Below the pieces are notes generated by a model that saw only the letters and a list, made by a program, of their open reading frames with translations, made no database searches and was not told where the DNA came from. A stretch of 64,000 nucleotides of DNA from Lepisosteus oculatus (taxonomy: Eukaryota; Chordata; Actinopteri; Semionotiformes; Lepisosteidae). The translations under genes were made by a program, and so were the position numbers. The stretch spans positions 41,238,490-41,302,489 of the forward strand of contig NC_090709.1 in NCBI RefSeq assembly GCF_040954835.1, read 5' to 3'. Shown here piece after piece: positions 56,601 to 63,240 of the stretch (position 1 is its first letter; each line of letters begins with the position of its first letter).

Positions 56601-58229
56601 CAGCTTGTTCCCCACCCCCACCCCCCTCTGTGTACAGAAGAGCCTCCTGTCCTGACTGGAGGAGCTCACCCAGCTGTGTCTGGAGAGAAGCCGGGGTATC
56701 GGCCTCAACCACACAGACTGGGCAGCTTGTTCCCCACCCCCACTCCCCTCTGTGTACAGAAGAGCCCCCTGTCCTGACTGGAGGAGCTCACCCAGCTGTG
56801 TCTGGAGAGAAGCCGGGGTATCGGCTTCACCCACACGGACTGGGCAGCTTGTTCCCCACCCCCGCCCCCCTCTGTGTACAGAAGAGCCTCCTGTCCTGAC
56901 TGGATGAGCTCACCCAGCTGTGTCTGGAGAGAAGCCAGGGTATCGGCTTCAACCACAGGGCTGGGCAGCTTGTTCCCCACCCCCACCCCCCTCTGTGTAC
57001 AGAAGAGCCCCCTGTCCTGACTGGAGGAGCTCACCCAGCTGTGTCTGGAGAGAAGCCAGGGTATCAGCTTGTTCCCCACCCCCACCCCCCTCTGTGTACA
57101 GAAGAGCCTCCTGTCCTGACTGGAGGAGCTCACCCAGCTGTGTCTGGAGAGAAGCCGGGGTATCGGCTTCAACCACAGGGCTGGGCGGCTTGTTCCCCAC
57201 CCCCGCCACTCTCTGTGTAAAGAAGAGCCTCCTGTCCTGACTGATCCGAAATGCCAGATGACATCCTCAGATCAACTAGCTACAAATGGCCGCCTCCCGT
57301 TCTCCGCCTGTGTTATTCTCCTAAAGGCTGGATCCCTTATATGTAATGATATCTGATTTATTACATCATGAAATCGTTTATTTCGGCAGTCATTATTGCA
57401 TTAGATGTATAAGTCACCACTTTTGTATCGTCGCCTGCACAAGCCCGAAACTCGGGACACCCTCTGTCAGCAGCCGGAGAAGAGCAAGGACATTCCCTCT
57501 GTTTTCTCCCCGTCTGCCTGTTCCAGGTCCCGCGGCCCCAGCGGATTCGGAATATTGCGTCTTGCAGGACCTCGGACAGACGGAAAACAGTAAGGATTCT
57601 CCCCCGTTTAAGGTTTTAGAATGCAATTCCCCGGGTTTGACCCGGATGTTATATCATTTTAGTCCAGGGGTCTGTGTCCCTGGTCCAGTCAGTCCAGGGG
57701 GTCTGTGACCTCTGGTCCAGTCAGTCCGGGGGTCTGTGACCTCTGGTCCAGTCAGTCCAGGGGTCAGTGTGCCTGGTCCAGTCAGTCCAGGGGTCTGTGT
57801 CCCTGGTCCAGTCAGTCCAGGGGTCAGTGTGCCTGGTCCAGTCAGTCCAGGGGTCTGTGTCCCTGGTCCAGTTAGTCCAGGGGTCTGTGACTCTGGTCTA
57901 GAGAGAAGCCGGGGTATGGGCTTCAGCAGCATGGCTGGGCAGCTTGTTCCCCACCCCCACCACCCTCTGTGTAAAGAAGCACCTCTTCCATGCACGCCTG
58001 TCACAGGGAGGGGCTGCCCAGGTGAGCCTATCTCACATGCAATGGCGGCTCAGCCCTGATAGCCCTTGGGGGCAAAAGCGATGGTCTATTTCGAGAGGGC
58101 TTCCCACTAGCCAGGTACAATGCAGGACACTGCGGGTTGTGAACTGTGCCGCCCCCCTCTGTCACGCAGCCTGATCAATCAGAACCCGTTTAATCTCGCC
58201 CCCCTTTCCCCATTACAGAACCTGACTGA
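33481..58229 (+). CDS. Predicted type I receptor with mucin-like stalk and multi-tyrosine inhibitory-type tail
   Basis: Exons: signal 33481-33535; stalk microexons 35450-35488, 35634-35672, 35818-35856, 36002-36040, 42629-42667, 42813-42851, 42995-43033, 43179-43217, 43363-43401; TM 44371-44463; tail 44629-44688, 50887-50946, 52649-52708, 53043-53105, 54278-54346, 55192-55245, 56222-56275, 57527-57589, 58219-58229. All junctions are phase 1 and the sum is 993 nt, 330 residues, ending KPD. The stalk is the same Thr-rich family as the minus-strand gene. The TM is uncharged. Tail tyrosines, one per exon, lie in TDYEVV (ITSM-like), [30 protein letters not shown] twice and SEYCVL; three fit the ITIM pattern. 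Likely role: SH2-phosphatase-recruiting inhibitory receptor on leukocytes (inference from motifs). No ligand-binding domain was seen. The 6.6-kb gap between stalk blocks holds an old first-exon copy and a solo LTR, so the two blocks might belong to different transcripts. Confidence 0.62.
33775..34585 (+). repeat. GTACAGTAGA-type microsatellite
   Basis: About 800 bases of irregular AGTACAGTAGAGTACAG words. The Tyr/Leu/Cys-rich minus-strand frames across it are artefacts. Confidence 0.95.
34590..34870 (-). mobile_element. Possible LINE 3' end, minus strand
   Basis: On the minus strand the block ends ACAAATTTCCACTTGTAGTG then GACAATAAA, a 3' terminus I associate with fish non-LTR elements. No coding remnant was seen, so this is tentative. 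Confidence 0.3.
34871..35335. other. Intron sequence with a CT tract, no gene
   Basis: Mixed GC-rich sequence and a CTCTCTCTCC tract. A GGTTCGAG box on the minus strand near 35170 hints at a tRNA-derived SINE, but no second box was found. Confidence 0.4.
35340..36130 (+). CDS. Stalk microexon block A (four 39-nt exons, plus strand)
   Basis: Exons 35450-35488, 35634-35672, 35818-35856 and 36002-36040 are exactly 184 bp apart, the pitch of the minus-strand array. Peptides: [49 protein letters not shown] fifth unit around 36120-36190 has decayed: the acceptor CTTCTGCAG is present, but exon length and donor are lost. Confidence 0.72.
36190..36830. other. GC-rich intron sequence, no gene
   Basis: Contains a short GTCACT repeat and CpG-rich stretches. 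The open frames have no recognisable domain or supported splice sites. Confidence 0.5.
36838..37245 (-). repeat. 122-bp dispersed repeat, tandem, reverse orientation
   Basis: More than three units of the family at 26680, here in the orientation GGTTGAAGCCGATACCCTGG then CTTCTCTCCAGACACAGCTG. Units are nearly identical, suggesting recent tandem growth. Confidence 0.88.
37540..37850 (+). mobile_element. 5' part of the SINE-like repeat, truncated
   Basis: Head and body as at 5654-6272 (GGGGCCAGCAGGGGGCTCTC, then GACGGGGGACACTGGACTGT). It stops after AACAATCCCGGGGTGTTACC and lacks the 3' end. Confidence 0.8.
38045..39035 (+). repeat. About 46-bp minisatellite, followed by a dispersed-repeat remnant
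   Basis: About 21 copies of TCCTGTGATGGACTGGTGTC, CTGTCCAGGGTGTGTG and a (GT)n run. The 538-codon minus-strand frame over it is an artefact. It continues into CCCTGCCTTGTGCCTGTTGC, a phrase common in fish interspersed repeats. Confidence 0.93.
39745..40770 (+). repeat. 35-bp minisatellite, about 29 copies
   Basis: Unit CACACCCCTGTGCACACATA followed by CCCCTCGCACACT. All three plus-strand frames are open; these are not genes. Confidence 0.95.
40905..41000 (+). pseudogene. Truncated inverted copy of the minus-strand receptor's first exon
   Basis: Matches the 5' UTR and start of the exon at 31466-31541 over about 95 bases with about one mismatch, but on the opposite strand. Coding similarity stops after MTAASGL, where unrelated sequence replaces the leader core. 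It has lost both signal peptide and donor, so it is a dead first exon of an earlier plus-strand gene copy. Confidence 0.75.
41064..41541 (+). mobile_element. Solo LTR of an LTR retrotransposon, 478 bp
   Basis: The element begins TGTCACG and ends CGTTACA (TG..CA ends). It is flanked on both sides by the 4-bp direct repeat CATT (41060-41063 and 41542-41545), the target-site duplication. A TTAAAAG box near 41153 could be its TATA. No internal region or second LTR, so it is the product of LTR-LTR recombination. Likely Ty3/gypsy-like, by style only. Confidence 0.65.
41690..42290 (+). repeat. 83-bp tandem repeat, about 7 copies
   Basis: Unit with AGTGTCTCCTCCTACAGCCC, CAGCAGATCAGGGGCAGGAG and an (AG)n stretch. 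Located in the long intron of the plus-strand receptor gene. Confidence 0.93.
42500..43568 (+). CDS. Stalk microexon block B (five intact exons and one broken)
   Basis: Exons 42629-42667, 42813-42851, 42995-43033, 43179-43217 and 43363-43401, spaced 184, 182, 184 and 184 bp. Peptides: [60 protein letters not shown]. The sixth begins at 43547 (VTPSTP) but runs into another satellite without a donor. The donor after [12 protein letters not shown] keeps GGAGTGAGT. Confidence 0.72.
43569..44335 (+). repeat. 83-bp tandem repeat, about 9 copies
   Basis: Unit with GGTCACTCATACAGACCTAC and TGTCTCACTGATAAGACTGT. It starts inside the sixth microexon of block B and runs to within 40 bp of the TM exon. 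Confidence 0.95.
44371..44463 (+). CDS. Transmembrane exon of the plus-strand receptor
   Basis: A 93-nt phase 1-1 exon between GTCTCTGCAG and GTACAG. Encodes [20 protein letters not shown] then [10 protein letters not shown]: an uncharged membrane helix followed by two cysteines (possible palmitoylation) and a basic stop-transfer. Confidence 0.8.
44629..44688 (+). CDS. Tail exon 1, ITSM-like TDYEVV
   Basis: A 60-nt phase 1-1 exon encoding [20 protein letters not shown]-x-Y-x-x-V fits the immunoreceptor tyrosine switch pattern. Confidence 0.78.
44830..45115 (+). repeat. 30-bp minisatellite, about 9 copies
   Basis: Unit CCAGGGGTCTGTGTCCCTGG plus TCCAGTCAGT. The same unit forms a second array at 57660-57897 in another intron of this gene. 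Confidence 0.93.
45121..50872 (+). repeat. 66-bp minisatellite, about 87 copies, 5.75 kb
   Basis: Unit GACTCTCCTGACTAGTTATC, GTTAGTAGGAGTCGCACTGG, TTCCAGACAGAGACCCCAGG, GGTACT. Because 66 is divisible by three and the unit lacks minus-strand stops in one frame, minus-strand frames up to 338 codons arise; none has a promoter, splice context or sensible composition. Sub-variants (GTCGC versus GTGC, TTATC versus TTGTC) form blocks that could show the order of duplication. It fills the intron between tail exons 1 and 2. Confidence 0.97.
50887..50946 (+). CDS. Tail exon 2, TEYALA motif
   Basis: A 60-nt phase 1-1 exon: [19 protein letters not shown]. Paralogous to tail exon 5. Tyr+3 is Ala, so it is not a classical ITIM. 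Confidence 0.75.
50950..51390. other. GC-rich intron sequence, no gene recognised
   Basis: Open frames of 129-164 codons lack a domain, a start context and splice support. Confidence 0.5.
51395..51940 (-). mobile_element. Non-LTR retrotransposon fragment, RT C-terminus, minus strand
   Basis: The minus strand reads [20 protein letters not shown], then [12 protein letters not shown], then [12 protein letters not shown] and [14 protein letters not shown]. This series is typical of the end of a fish LINE ORF2. The non-coding 3' part has GCGCTTTGAGAAGCC-like sequence and an ATT-rich end near 51395. Confidence 0.75.
52140..52310 (+). mobile_element. Possible Penelope-like element terminus
   Basis: CCGAAGAAGGCTCCACGGCC, GAAACGTTGTGTTTTC and CAGCGTGGAATAAACC match a terminal sequence I recall from interspersed repeats in fish and amphibian genomes, probably Penelope-like. 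No coding remnant is present. Confidence 0.4.
52649..52708 (+). CDS. Tail exon 3, ITIM SDYTEI
   Basis: A 60-nt phase 1-1 exon: [20 protein letters not shown]-x-Y-x-x-I is a canonical ITIM. The donor GTCTGT is weaker than at the neighbouring exons. Confidence 0.75.
53043..53105 (+). CDS. Tail exon 4, ITIM SDYAVI
   Basis: A 63-nt phase 1-1 exon: [20 protein letters not shown]. Canonical ITIM; acceptor GTGTTCTAG, donor GTGAGT. Similar in layout to tail exon 8 (PADSEYCVL). Confidence 0.78.
53478..53630 (+). mobile_element. 3' end of the SINE-like repeat with (ATT)n tail
   Basis: CATCCAGGTGGGGCTGCACA, then GAAAAGCGCTATATAAGTGT, then about 14 ATT repeats; 5'-truncated copy. Confidence 0.85.
53885..54150 (+). 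repeat. 122-bp dispersed repeat, about two units
   Basis: Same family as 26680-26865. The first unit is diverged (GCCTCCACCACCCTTAGCGT), the others typical. Confidence 0.85.
54278..54346 (+). CDS. Tail exon 5, SEYALA motif
   Basis: A 69-nt phase 1-1 exon: [19 protein letters not shown] then AEQ. Shares EYALAQAP with tail exon 2, a clear exon duplication. Strong acceptor CTCGTTTCCCAG. Confidence 0.76.
54725..55070 (+). repeat. (TG)n-rich microsatellite
   Basis: Irregular TGTGTG/TGTCTG words in the intron between tail exons 5 and 6. Confidence 0.9.
55192..55245 (+). CDS. Tail exon 6, QDYATV motif
   Basis: A 54-nt phase 1-1 exon: [17 protein letters not shown]. The acceptor is a NAGNAG (CACCAGCAG), so one extra residue may be included. 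Identical to tail exon 7. Confidence 0.76.
55330..56085 (+). repeat. TG-rich satellite between the duplicated tail exons
   Basis: TGTGTGTCTGTGTATTTCTG-type words with a loose period of about 90-100 bp. The open frames are artefacts. Confidence 0.92.
56222..56275 (+). CDS. Tail exon 7, identical duplicate of tail exon 6
   Basis: The exon and at least 60 bases upstream (GGCAGGTCTGTGACCCTCCC and on) are identical to the copy 1030 bp earlier. Both keep splice sites and phase, so both can be used. Confidence 0.74.
56395..57242 (+). repeat. 122-bp dispersed repeat, about seven tandem units
   Basis: Longest array of this family in the window. Units differ by a few bases and one is shortened near 57065. 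Frames on both strands are artefacts. Confidence 0.93.
57527..57589 (+). CDS. Tail exon 8, ITIM SEYCVL
   Basis: A 63-nt phase 1-1 exon: [20 protein letters not shown]. Canonical ITIM; acceptor CTGTTCCAG, donor GTAAGG. Confidence 0.77.
57660..57897 (+). repeat. 30-bp minisatellite, second array
   Basis: About eight copies of the unit at 44830-45115, with some 31-bp variants, in the last intron of the plus-strand receptor. Confidence 0.92.
58219..58229 (+). CDS. Terminal exon of the plus-strand receptor (KPD, stop)
   Basis: The acceptor CCCCATTACAG is followed by AACCTGACTGA. With the split codon it gives Lys-Pro-Asp and TGA. The choice rests on phase and acceptor only, and no clear AATAAA follows closely. 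Confidence 0.5.
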
Positions 58230-58749
58230 GCGGGACCCGCGTCCGACCCCGGGGGGAATCGACGGGACACTTTTATTTTTGGAGAAACTTTATTTGTTTT
58301 GCCAACAATAACAACAACAACAACATTTTCCTCTTGAAATCCTCCTCCTCCTCCCCGAAAGACCTCCCCAGTCCGCTCCGGACGGGCCCCATCAACTCGG
58401 TACGGGCCCCAGGGGACCAGTTTAACACCCTTCGGCTCCGGGGGTGCGTGGAGAGACCCAGAAACCCACAGACGCCCTCTTCATCCCCCGGGACGCCGAC
58501 GCACACTGAAAAGTTTCGCTTCCGAACTGCTGTGGTGGAATAAGACCTACAGAGTCTGCTGTGCATATGTGTGTGTGTGTGTATATATATATTACTTTTG
58601 TATGTGTTTTTTTTTTCCAATTGATATTTGTGTGCTTAATGTTAGCAACAGATGTCGCCAGCCATCGTAGTCAAAATAGGAACAGAAAATGGTTCAGCCC
58701 ATTCGGCTCAGTTTGGTACACTGTATGTATAATATTTAATTGAACCAAA

Positions 58750-59105
58750 GAACTTATCCAGCTGTGTCTGTGTGAGAGGAGCCAGAGGTATCGGCTTCAA
58801 CCACAGGGCTGGGCGGCCTGTCCCCCACCCCCGCCCCCCTCTGTGTACAGAAGAGCCTCCTGTCCTGACCTGGAGGAGCTCACCCAGCTGTGTCTGGAGA
58901 GAAGCCAGGGTGTCGGCTTCAACCACACGGACTGGGCAGCTTGTTCCCCACCCCCACCACTCTCTGTGTACAGAAGAGCCTCCTGTCCTGACTGGAGGAG
59001 CTCACCCAGCTGCGTCTGGAGAGGAGCCAGGGGTGTCGGCTTCAACCACACGGACTGGGCGGCTTGTTCCCCACCCCCGCCCCCCTCTGCGTAGAGAAGC
59101 GCCTC
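58750..59105 (+). repeat. 122-bp dispersed repeat, about three units
   Basis: Same family as 56395-57242; plausibly in the 3' UTR or just past the plus-strand receptor gene. Confidence 0.9.
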
Positions 59106-59109
59106 CGAT

Positions 59110-59690
59110 CCTCAGTTGGAAGTGCACCTCCCTGTAGGTTCCACTTGCTGATGGTGATCTCTGGCTCGATTCTGCCCATCGGCCCTAAAGAAGTCCTCTG
59201 GGTTGGCGCTGCAGCGCCACGGAGGTTGATCAGGAGCACCTGGGCCGGGTCCACTCACACTCTCGTAGTGTATCGGACTGCTGCCCCCGGGGGGCGCTGT
59301 CCCGCCGGCCTTAATGCTCTGTCTGCAGGACGGGCAGTTCAAGGCTCGGGCGGCAGAAACACTGAACCCTCCTGGCCCCGAAAAGACCGGAGCTGGGCAG
59401 TCCTGACCGAAGCCGATCGGGAACGGACTTCTCCATGTTTTGCCGGGCCGAGCTGGAAGGCTCTTGTATCTGGCTGTGGTGTGAATTGCATTAAAGTTTA
59501 AGGATGGGCACTAGTATCATCAGACATCTTTGTGTAAACCCCACCCCCCACACACACACACACCCCCGTGGTACTGTGAGGGAGTCTACGTTCCTGACTA
59601 GACTGTACAGCTGAACTGTCCCTGGGAGGCTTCCGTAGGGAGCAGCCATTTTGGCTCTTGAGGCCATCTTGGCTCTTTTTTTATACTACT
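59110..59690. other. No gene recognised
   Basis: Moderately GC-rich sequence with a short CA run near 59555. The 145-codon plus-strand frame has no domain or splice support. Confidence 0.5.
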
Positions 59691-59693
59691 ACT

Positions 59694-60265
59694 ACTAATA
59701 ATAATACAAATTATAATAATTGCTCACACTTATATAGCGCTTTTCTGGACACTCCACTCAAAGCGCTTTACAGGTCAGGGGGATCCCCTCCAGCCCCACC
59801 AGTGTGCAGCCCCCACCTGGATGATGCTCCAGTCCGCTCAGCACACAGCAGCTCTCAGTGGGGAGGAGAGCAGAGGGATGGAGCCAGTTCAGAGAGGGGG
59901 GTGATTAGGAGGCCATGATGGGTCAAGACCAGGGGGGGAATCAGGCCAGGACACTGGGGTGACACCCCTACTCTTCTCCAGAGACACCCCGGGATTGTTA
60001 ACGACCCCAGAGGGTCAGGACCTCGGTTTGACGTCTCATCCGAAGGACGGCGCCTGTTTACAGTCCAGTGTCCCCCGTCACTATACTGGGGCATCAGGAC
60101 CCACACAGACCGCAGGGTGAGAGCGCCCCCTGCTGGCCCCACTCACACCTCTCCCAGCAGCAGCCTCAGTTTTTCCCAGGAGTCTCCCCTCCAGGTACTG
60201 GCCAGGCTCCCACCTGCTGGGCTCCACTGGGGGGCTGCCAGCTGAGAGCTGCAGGGGGATATGGC
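59694..60265 (-). mobile_element. SINE-like repeat, near full length, minus strand
   Basis: Reverse complement of the 5654 family: ATT-rich end, CTTATATAGCGCTTTTCTGG, ACAGTCCAGTGTCCCCCGTC, GAGCGCCCCCTGCTGGCCCC. It is the best-preserved copy. Confidence 0.85.
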
Positions 60266-60269
60266 TGCT

Positions 60270-60760
60270 AGCAAACCACTATATGGCCTATAGTCAGCGT
60301 GTCTCTTTTTAGGGAAAAGGCCAGTGGACAAGTGGACAGGGACAGTGAGTCGGAGGCACAGAGATGCAAGTAAATGACACAAAGCAGTTGGCGTTGTTTT
60401 CTAGGTTCGAAATTAGACCAGGCATCTTTTATAGTTGAGGGTTTCTGTCTGGAGAAGAAAAGAGGGATTGTACTTCACAAGGAAAACCCGCTGATGGTAA
60501 TCTTGAGTTGAGCAAAGACTTTATTACTCTGACAGGGTGCTGCTCATAATAAAGTTGTCGGCGAGAGCTCTTCCATAGTCCCTGAATGTAGTTGCGCCGC
60601 TTGATTCAGAACTTCCTCTTAAATGGTTTTAAGAAAATGTCTGAGATTAGATTTTGAGTCATCAAATTAACAAGCTTTATTTAAAAAAACGTTGACTTTT
60701 GCAAAGCATCAGAATGAAAGTTCATGACAGACTTAATTAGAACACCTTAGACACTTTAAA
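60270..60760 (-). other. Probable 3' UTR of the minus-strand gene at 61084, with poly(A) signals
   Basis: AT-rich unique sequence with minus-strand AATAAA at 60676-60681 and 60520-60525, 400-570 bases beyond that gene's stop. Confidence 0.5.
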
Positions 60761-60761
60761 G

Positions 60762-60975
60762 ACCCCTGGAGACTCTGCAGACACACACACACACTGACCC
60801 CTCCAGGACCAGGACTGGACAGCCCTGCTTTAAAGACCCCTGGAGACTCTGCAGACACACACACACTGACCCCACCAGGACCAGGACTGGACAGCCCTGC
60901 TTTAAAGACCCCTGGAGACTCTGCAGACACACACACACACACACACTGACCCCTCCAGCACCAGGACTGGACAGC
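60762..60975 (+). repeat. Three copies of the 72-76-bp minisatellite
   Basis: Same unit as 31620-33165, about 28 kb away, here just downstream of another minus-strand membrane-protein gene. Confidence 0.92.
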
Positions 60976-61083
60976 CCTTTTTCATACTGGGGATCTGCTG
61001 TTGTTTGGTGTCTGGACAGTAGGAAGCAGTCTCTGGCTCCAGAAAGCGAAGGGCTAGTCCACATGCTGCGTGTTCCCAGATCC

Positions 61084-62712
61084 TTACGGCTCACTGGCCT
61101 GCTGACCCGTGTCTTCCTGTCTCCTCCTCCTCCTCTTCCTGCTCGTTGTCTCGGTGACCACGACGACCACGCCCATCACGAAGACGCCGGCCCCGACGAC
61201 GCTGGCTGTGTACAGGCTGCTGTTCCAGGGGTGGCCACCAGGTGGAGACACTATCCGGGGGGGGGGGATTAGGTTAGGACTGCGGTACCTTTCCCAGCTT
61301 CGGAGAGCGGGGCTCCTGCTGGTTCTGTCCGGTTCCCGGCTTACCCGCTGGCTCGGCCGCGGTGCTCCGGGCGGCGTTTCCCAAGCCCCCCTCCGGTCCG
61401 GGCGGTGTCGGGCTCGGGGGCGGCGGCATCCGGGCGTCGCCTGGCAACGAGGAGGGGACAAAGGGTGGGGGGGGTTTTTGAGGGAGATGGGACTGCGCAG
61501 CAGAGGTCAGGGCTCTGGGGTCACAGCCCGGAGGGGCTGCGGGTTCGAATCCCCCCCCCCCCCCCTCCGGGGAGACACAGCCGGCGTTCCCCTTGTGGGG
61601 TGGGAGAGAACGTCAGTCATGTGAGTGCAGGACTTCCTGGCTCTACCTGCTGTCTTCTCCTGCTCCTTCCCTTCGCTGGTTCTGGTGCCTGCTCCTCCTC
61701 CTCCTCCTCCTCCTCCTCCTCCTCCTCCTCCTCTCCCCCCGTCTCCTCCTCCTCCTCCTCCTCTCCCCCCGTCTCCTCCTCTGTAGGTAATGATGACGTT
61801 GTTGTGATCTGTGGGCGACAGTGAAGAGGGAAACTCAGGCTGTCCTGCCTCTTGGAATTCACCGGACTGGGGACCCCAGCACCAGGATTGGGGACCCATG
61901 AGCTATAAGACTCATTGGACTGGGGACCTCTGAGCTATAATACTCACTGGACTGGGGTCCCCTGAGCTGTAAGACTCACTGGACTGGGGATCCCCTGAGC
62001 TATAAGACTCAATGGACTGGGGTCCCCTGAGTTATAAGACTCATTGGACTGGGGACCCCTGAGCTGTAAGACTCACTGGACTGGGGACCCCTGAGCTGTG
62101 AGACTCACTGGACTGGGGACCCCTGAGCTATAAGACTCACTGGACTGGGGTCCCCTGAGCTGTAAGACTCACTGGACTGGGGGACCCCTGAGCTATAAGA
62201 CTCACTGGACTGGGGGACCCCTGAGCTATAAGACTCACTGGATTGGGGATCCCTGAGCTGTGAGACTCACTGGACTGGGGTCTCCAGCACCAGGACTGGG
62301 GACCCCCGAGCTATGAGACTCACTGGACTGGGGACCCCTGAGCTGTAAGACTCACTGGACTGGGGTCTCCAGCACCAGGATTGGGGACCCCTGAGCTGTG
62401 AGACTCACTGGACTGGGGACCCCTGAGCTATAAGACTCACTGGACTGGGGACCCCTGAGCTGTGAGACTCACTGGACTGGGGACCCCTGAGCTGTGAGAC
62501 TCACTGGACTGGGGTCTCCAGCACCAGGACTGGGGACCCCCGAGCTATGAGACTCACTGGACTGGGGACCCCTGAGCTGAGACTCACAGGACTGGGGTCT
62601 CCAGCACCAGGACTGGGGACCCCCGAGCTATGAGACGATAAGATCTAGAAGATGGGTGACTCACTGTTGTGCCCCTCCATATGGATGTGGACGCTCGTGT
62701 TGATGTGTGAGC
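61084..62712 (-). CDS. Type I membrane protein, 3' part (two exons)
   Basis: Exons 62712-62665 (48 nt, phase 1-1) and 61250-61084 (167 nt to TAA). The first encodes SHINTSVHIHMEGHN, a short stalk-like piece with an NTS sequon. The second gives SPPGGHPWNSSLYTASVVGA and onward: sequons NMS (across the junction) and NSS, a valine-rich membrane helix (VVGAGVFVMGVVVVV), then a strongly basic SRKRRRRRQ and a short tail ending ASEP. The acceptors are CTGTCTTCACAG (strong) and a GGATAG site after a poly-C tract (weaker). The rest of the ectodomain is upstream, beyond the satellite at 62740-63240 or outside the window. The family is not recognised. Phase-1 exons and exon size resemble the receptors at 24.6-58 kb, so it may be a related receptor (inference). 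Confidence 0.55.
61690..61782 (+). repeat. (CTC)n microsatellite
   Basis: CTCCTCCTC run interrupted twice by TCTCCCCCCG. Minus-strand poly-Glu frames are artefacts. Confidence 0.93.
61850..62640 (+). repeat. 32-bp minisatellite, about 23 copies
   Basis: Unit GACTCACTGGACTGGGGACC then CCTGAGCTATAA, interspersed with an inserted CCAGCACCAGGACTGGGG block. Lies in the intron of the minus-strand gene at 61084. Confidence 0.94.
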
Positions 62713-62739
62713 CTGTGAAGACAGAAGGTCAGCACGTCA

Positions 62740-63240
62740 GTCCTGTCCCAGCAGGCCCCAGTCACCCCACGGACTTACTGCTCCCCAATTTCGCCTGCAC
62801 CCCAACATCCGGGCCACCCCCCTCGCCTGCTCCCCAATATCGCCGGCGCCCCATCGCCTGCACCCCAACATCGCCAGCGCCCCATTGCCTTCTCCCCAAT
62901 ATCGGAACCCCAATATATCCACACCCCAATATCAATGCCACATAATCTGATCCCTGGTGTCTGCGCCCCAAGATCAGTGCCTCCCCAATATCGGTGCCCC
63001 AGAATCAATGCCACGTCGTCTGCTCCCCAACATCGCCAGCGCCCCATTGCCTTCTCCCCTGTATATCCACACCCCACTTTTCAGTGCCAATCTGATTCTT
63101 GATGTATGCACCCCAATACCAGCGCCCCCATATCAATGCCACATAATCTGATCCCTGTTGTCTGCGCCCCGAGATCAATGCCTCCCCAATACTGGTGCCC
63201 CAATATCAATGCCACGTCATCGGCTCCCCCACATCCGGGC
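62740..63240 (+). repeat. Degenerate minisatellite (CCCCAATATCGCC family)
   Basis: Irregular 20-30-bp words such as CATCGCCAGCGCCCCATTGC and CCCCAATATCAATGCCA, with a higher-order repeat of about 190 bp (compare 62935-63040 and 63135-63230). Confidence 0.85.

Noticed and set aside
59064-59501. 145-codon plus-strand frame
   Set aside because: Begins in the 122-bp repeat and shows no domain, leader or splice support.
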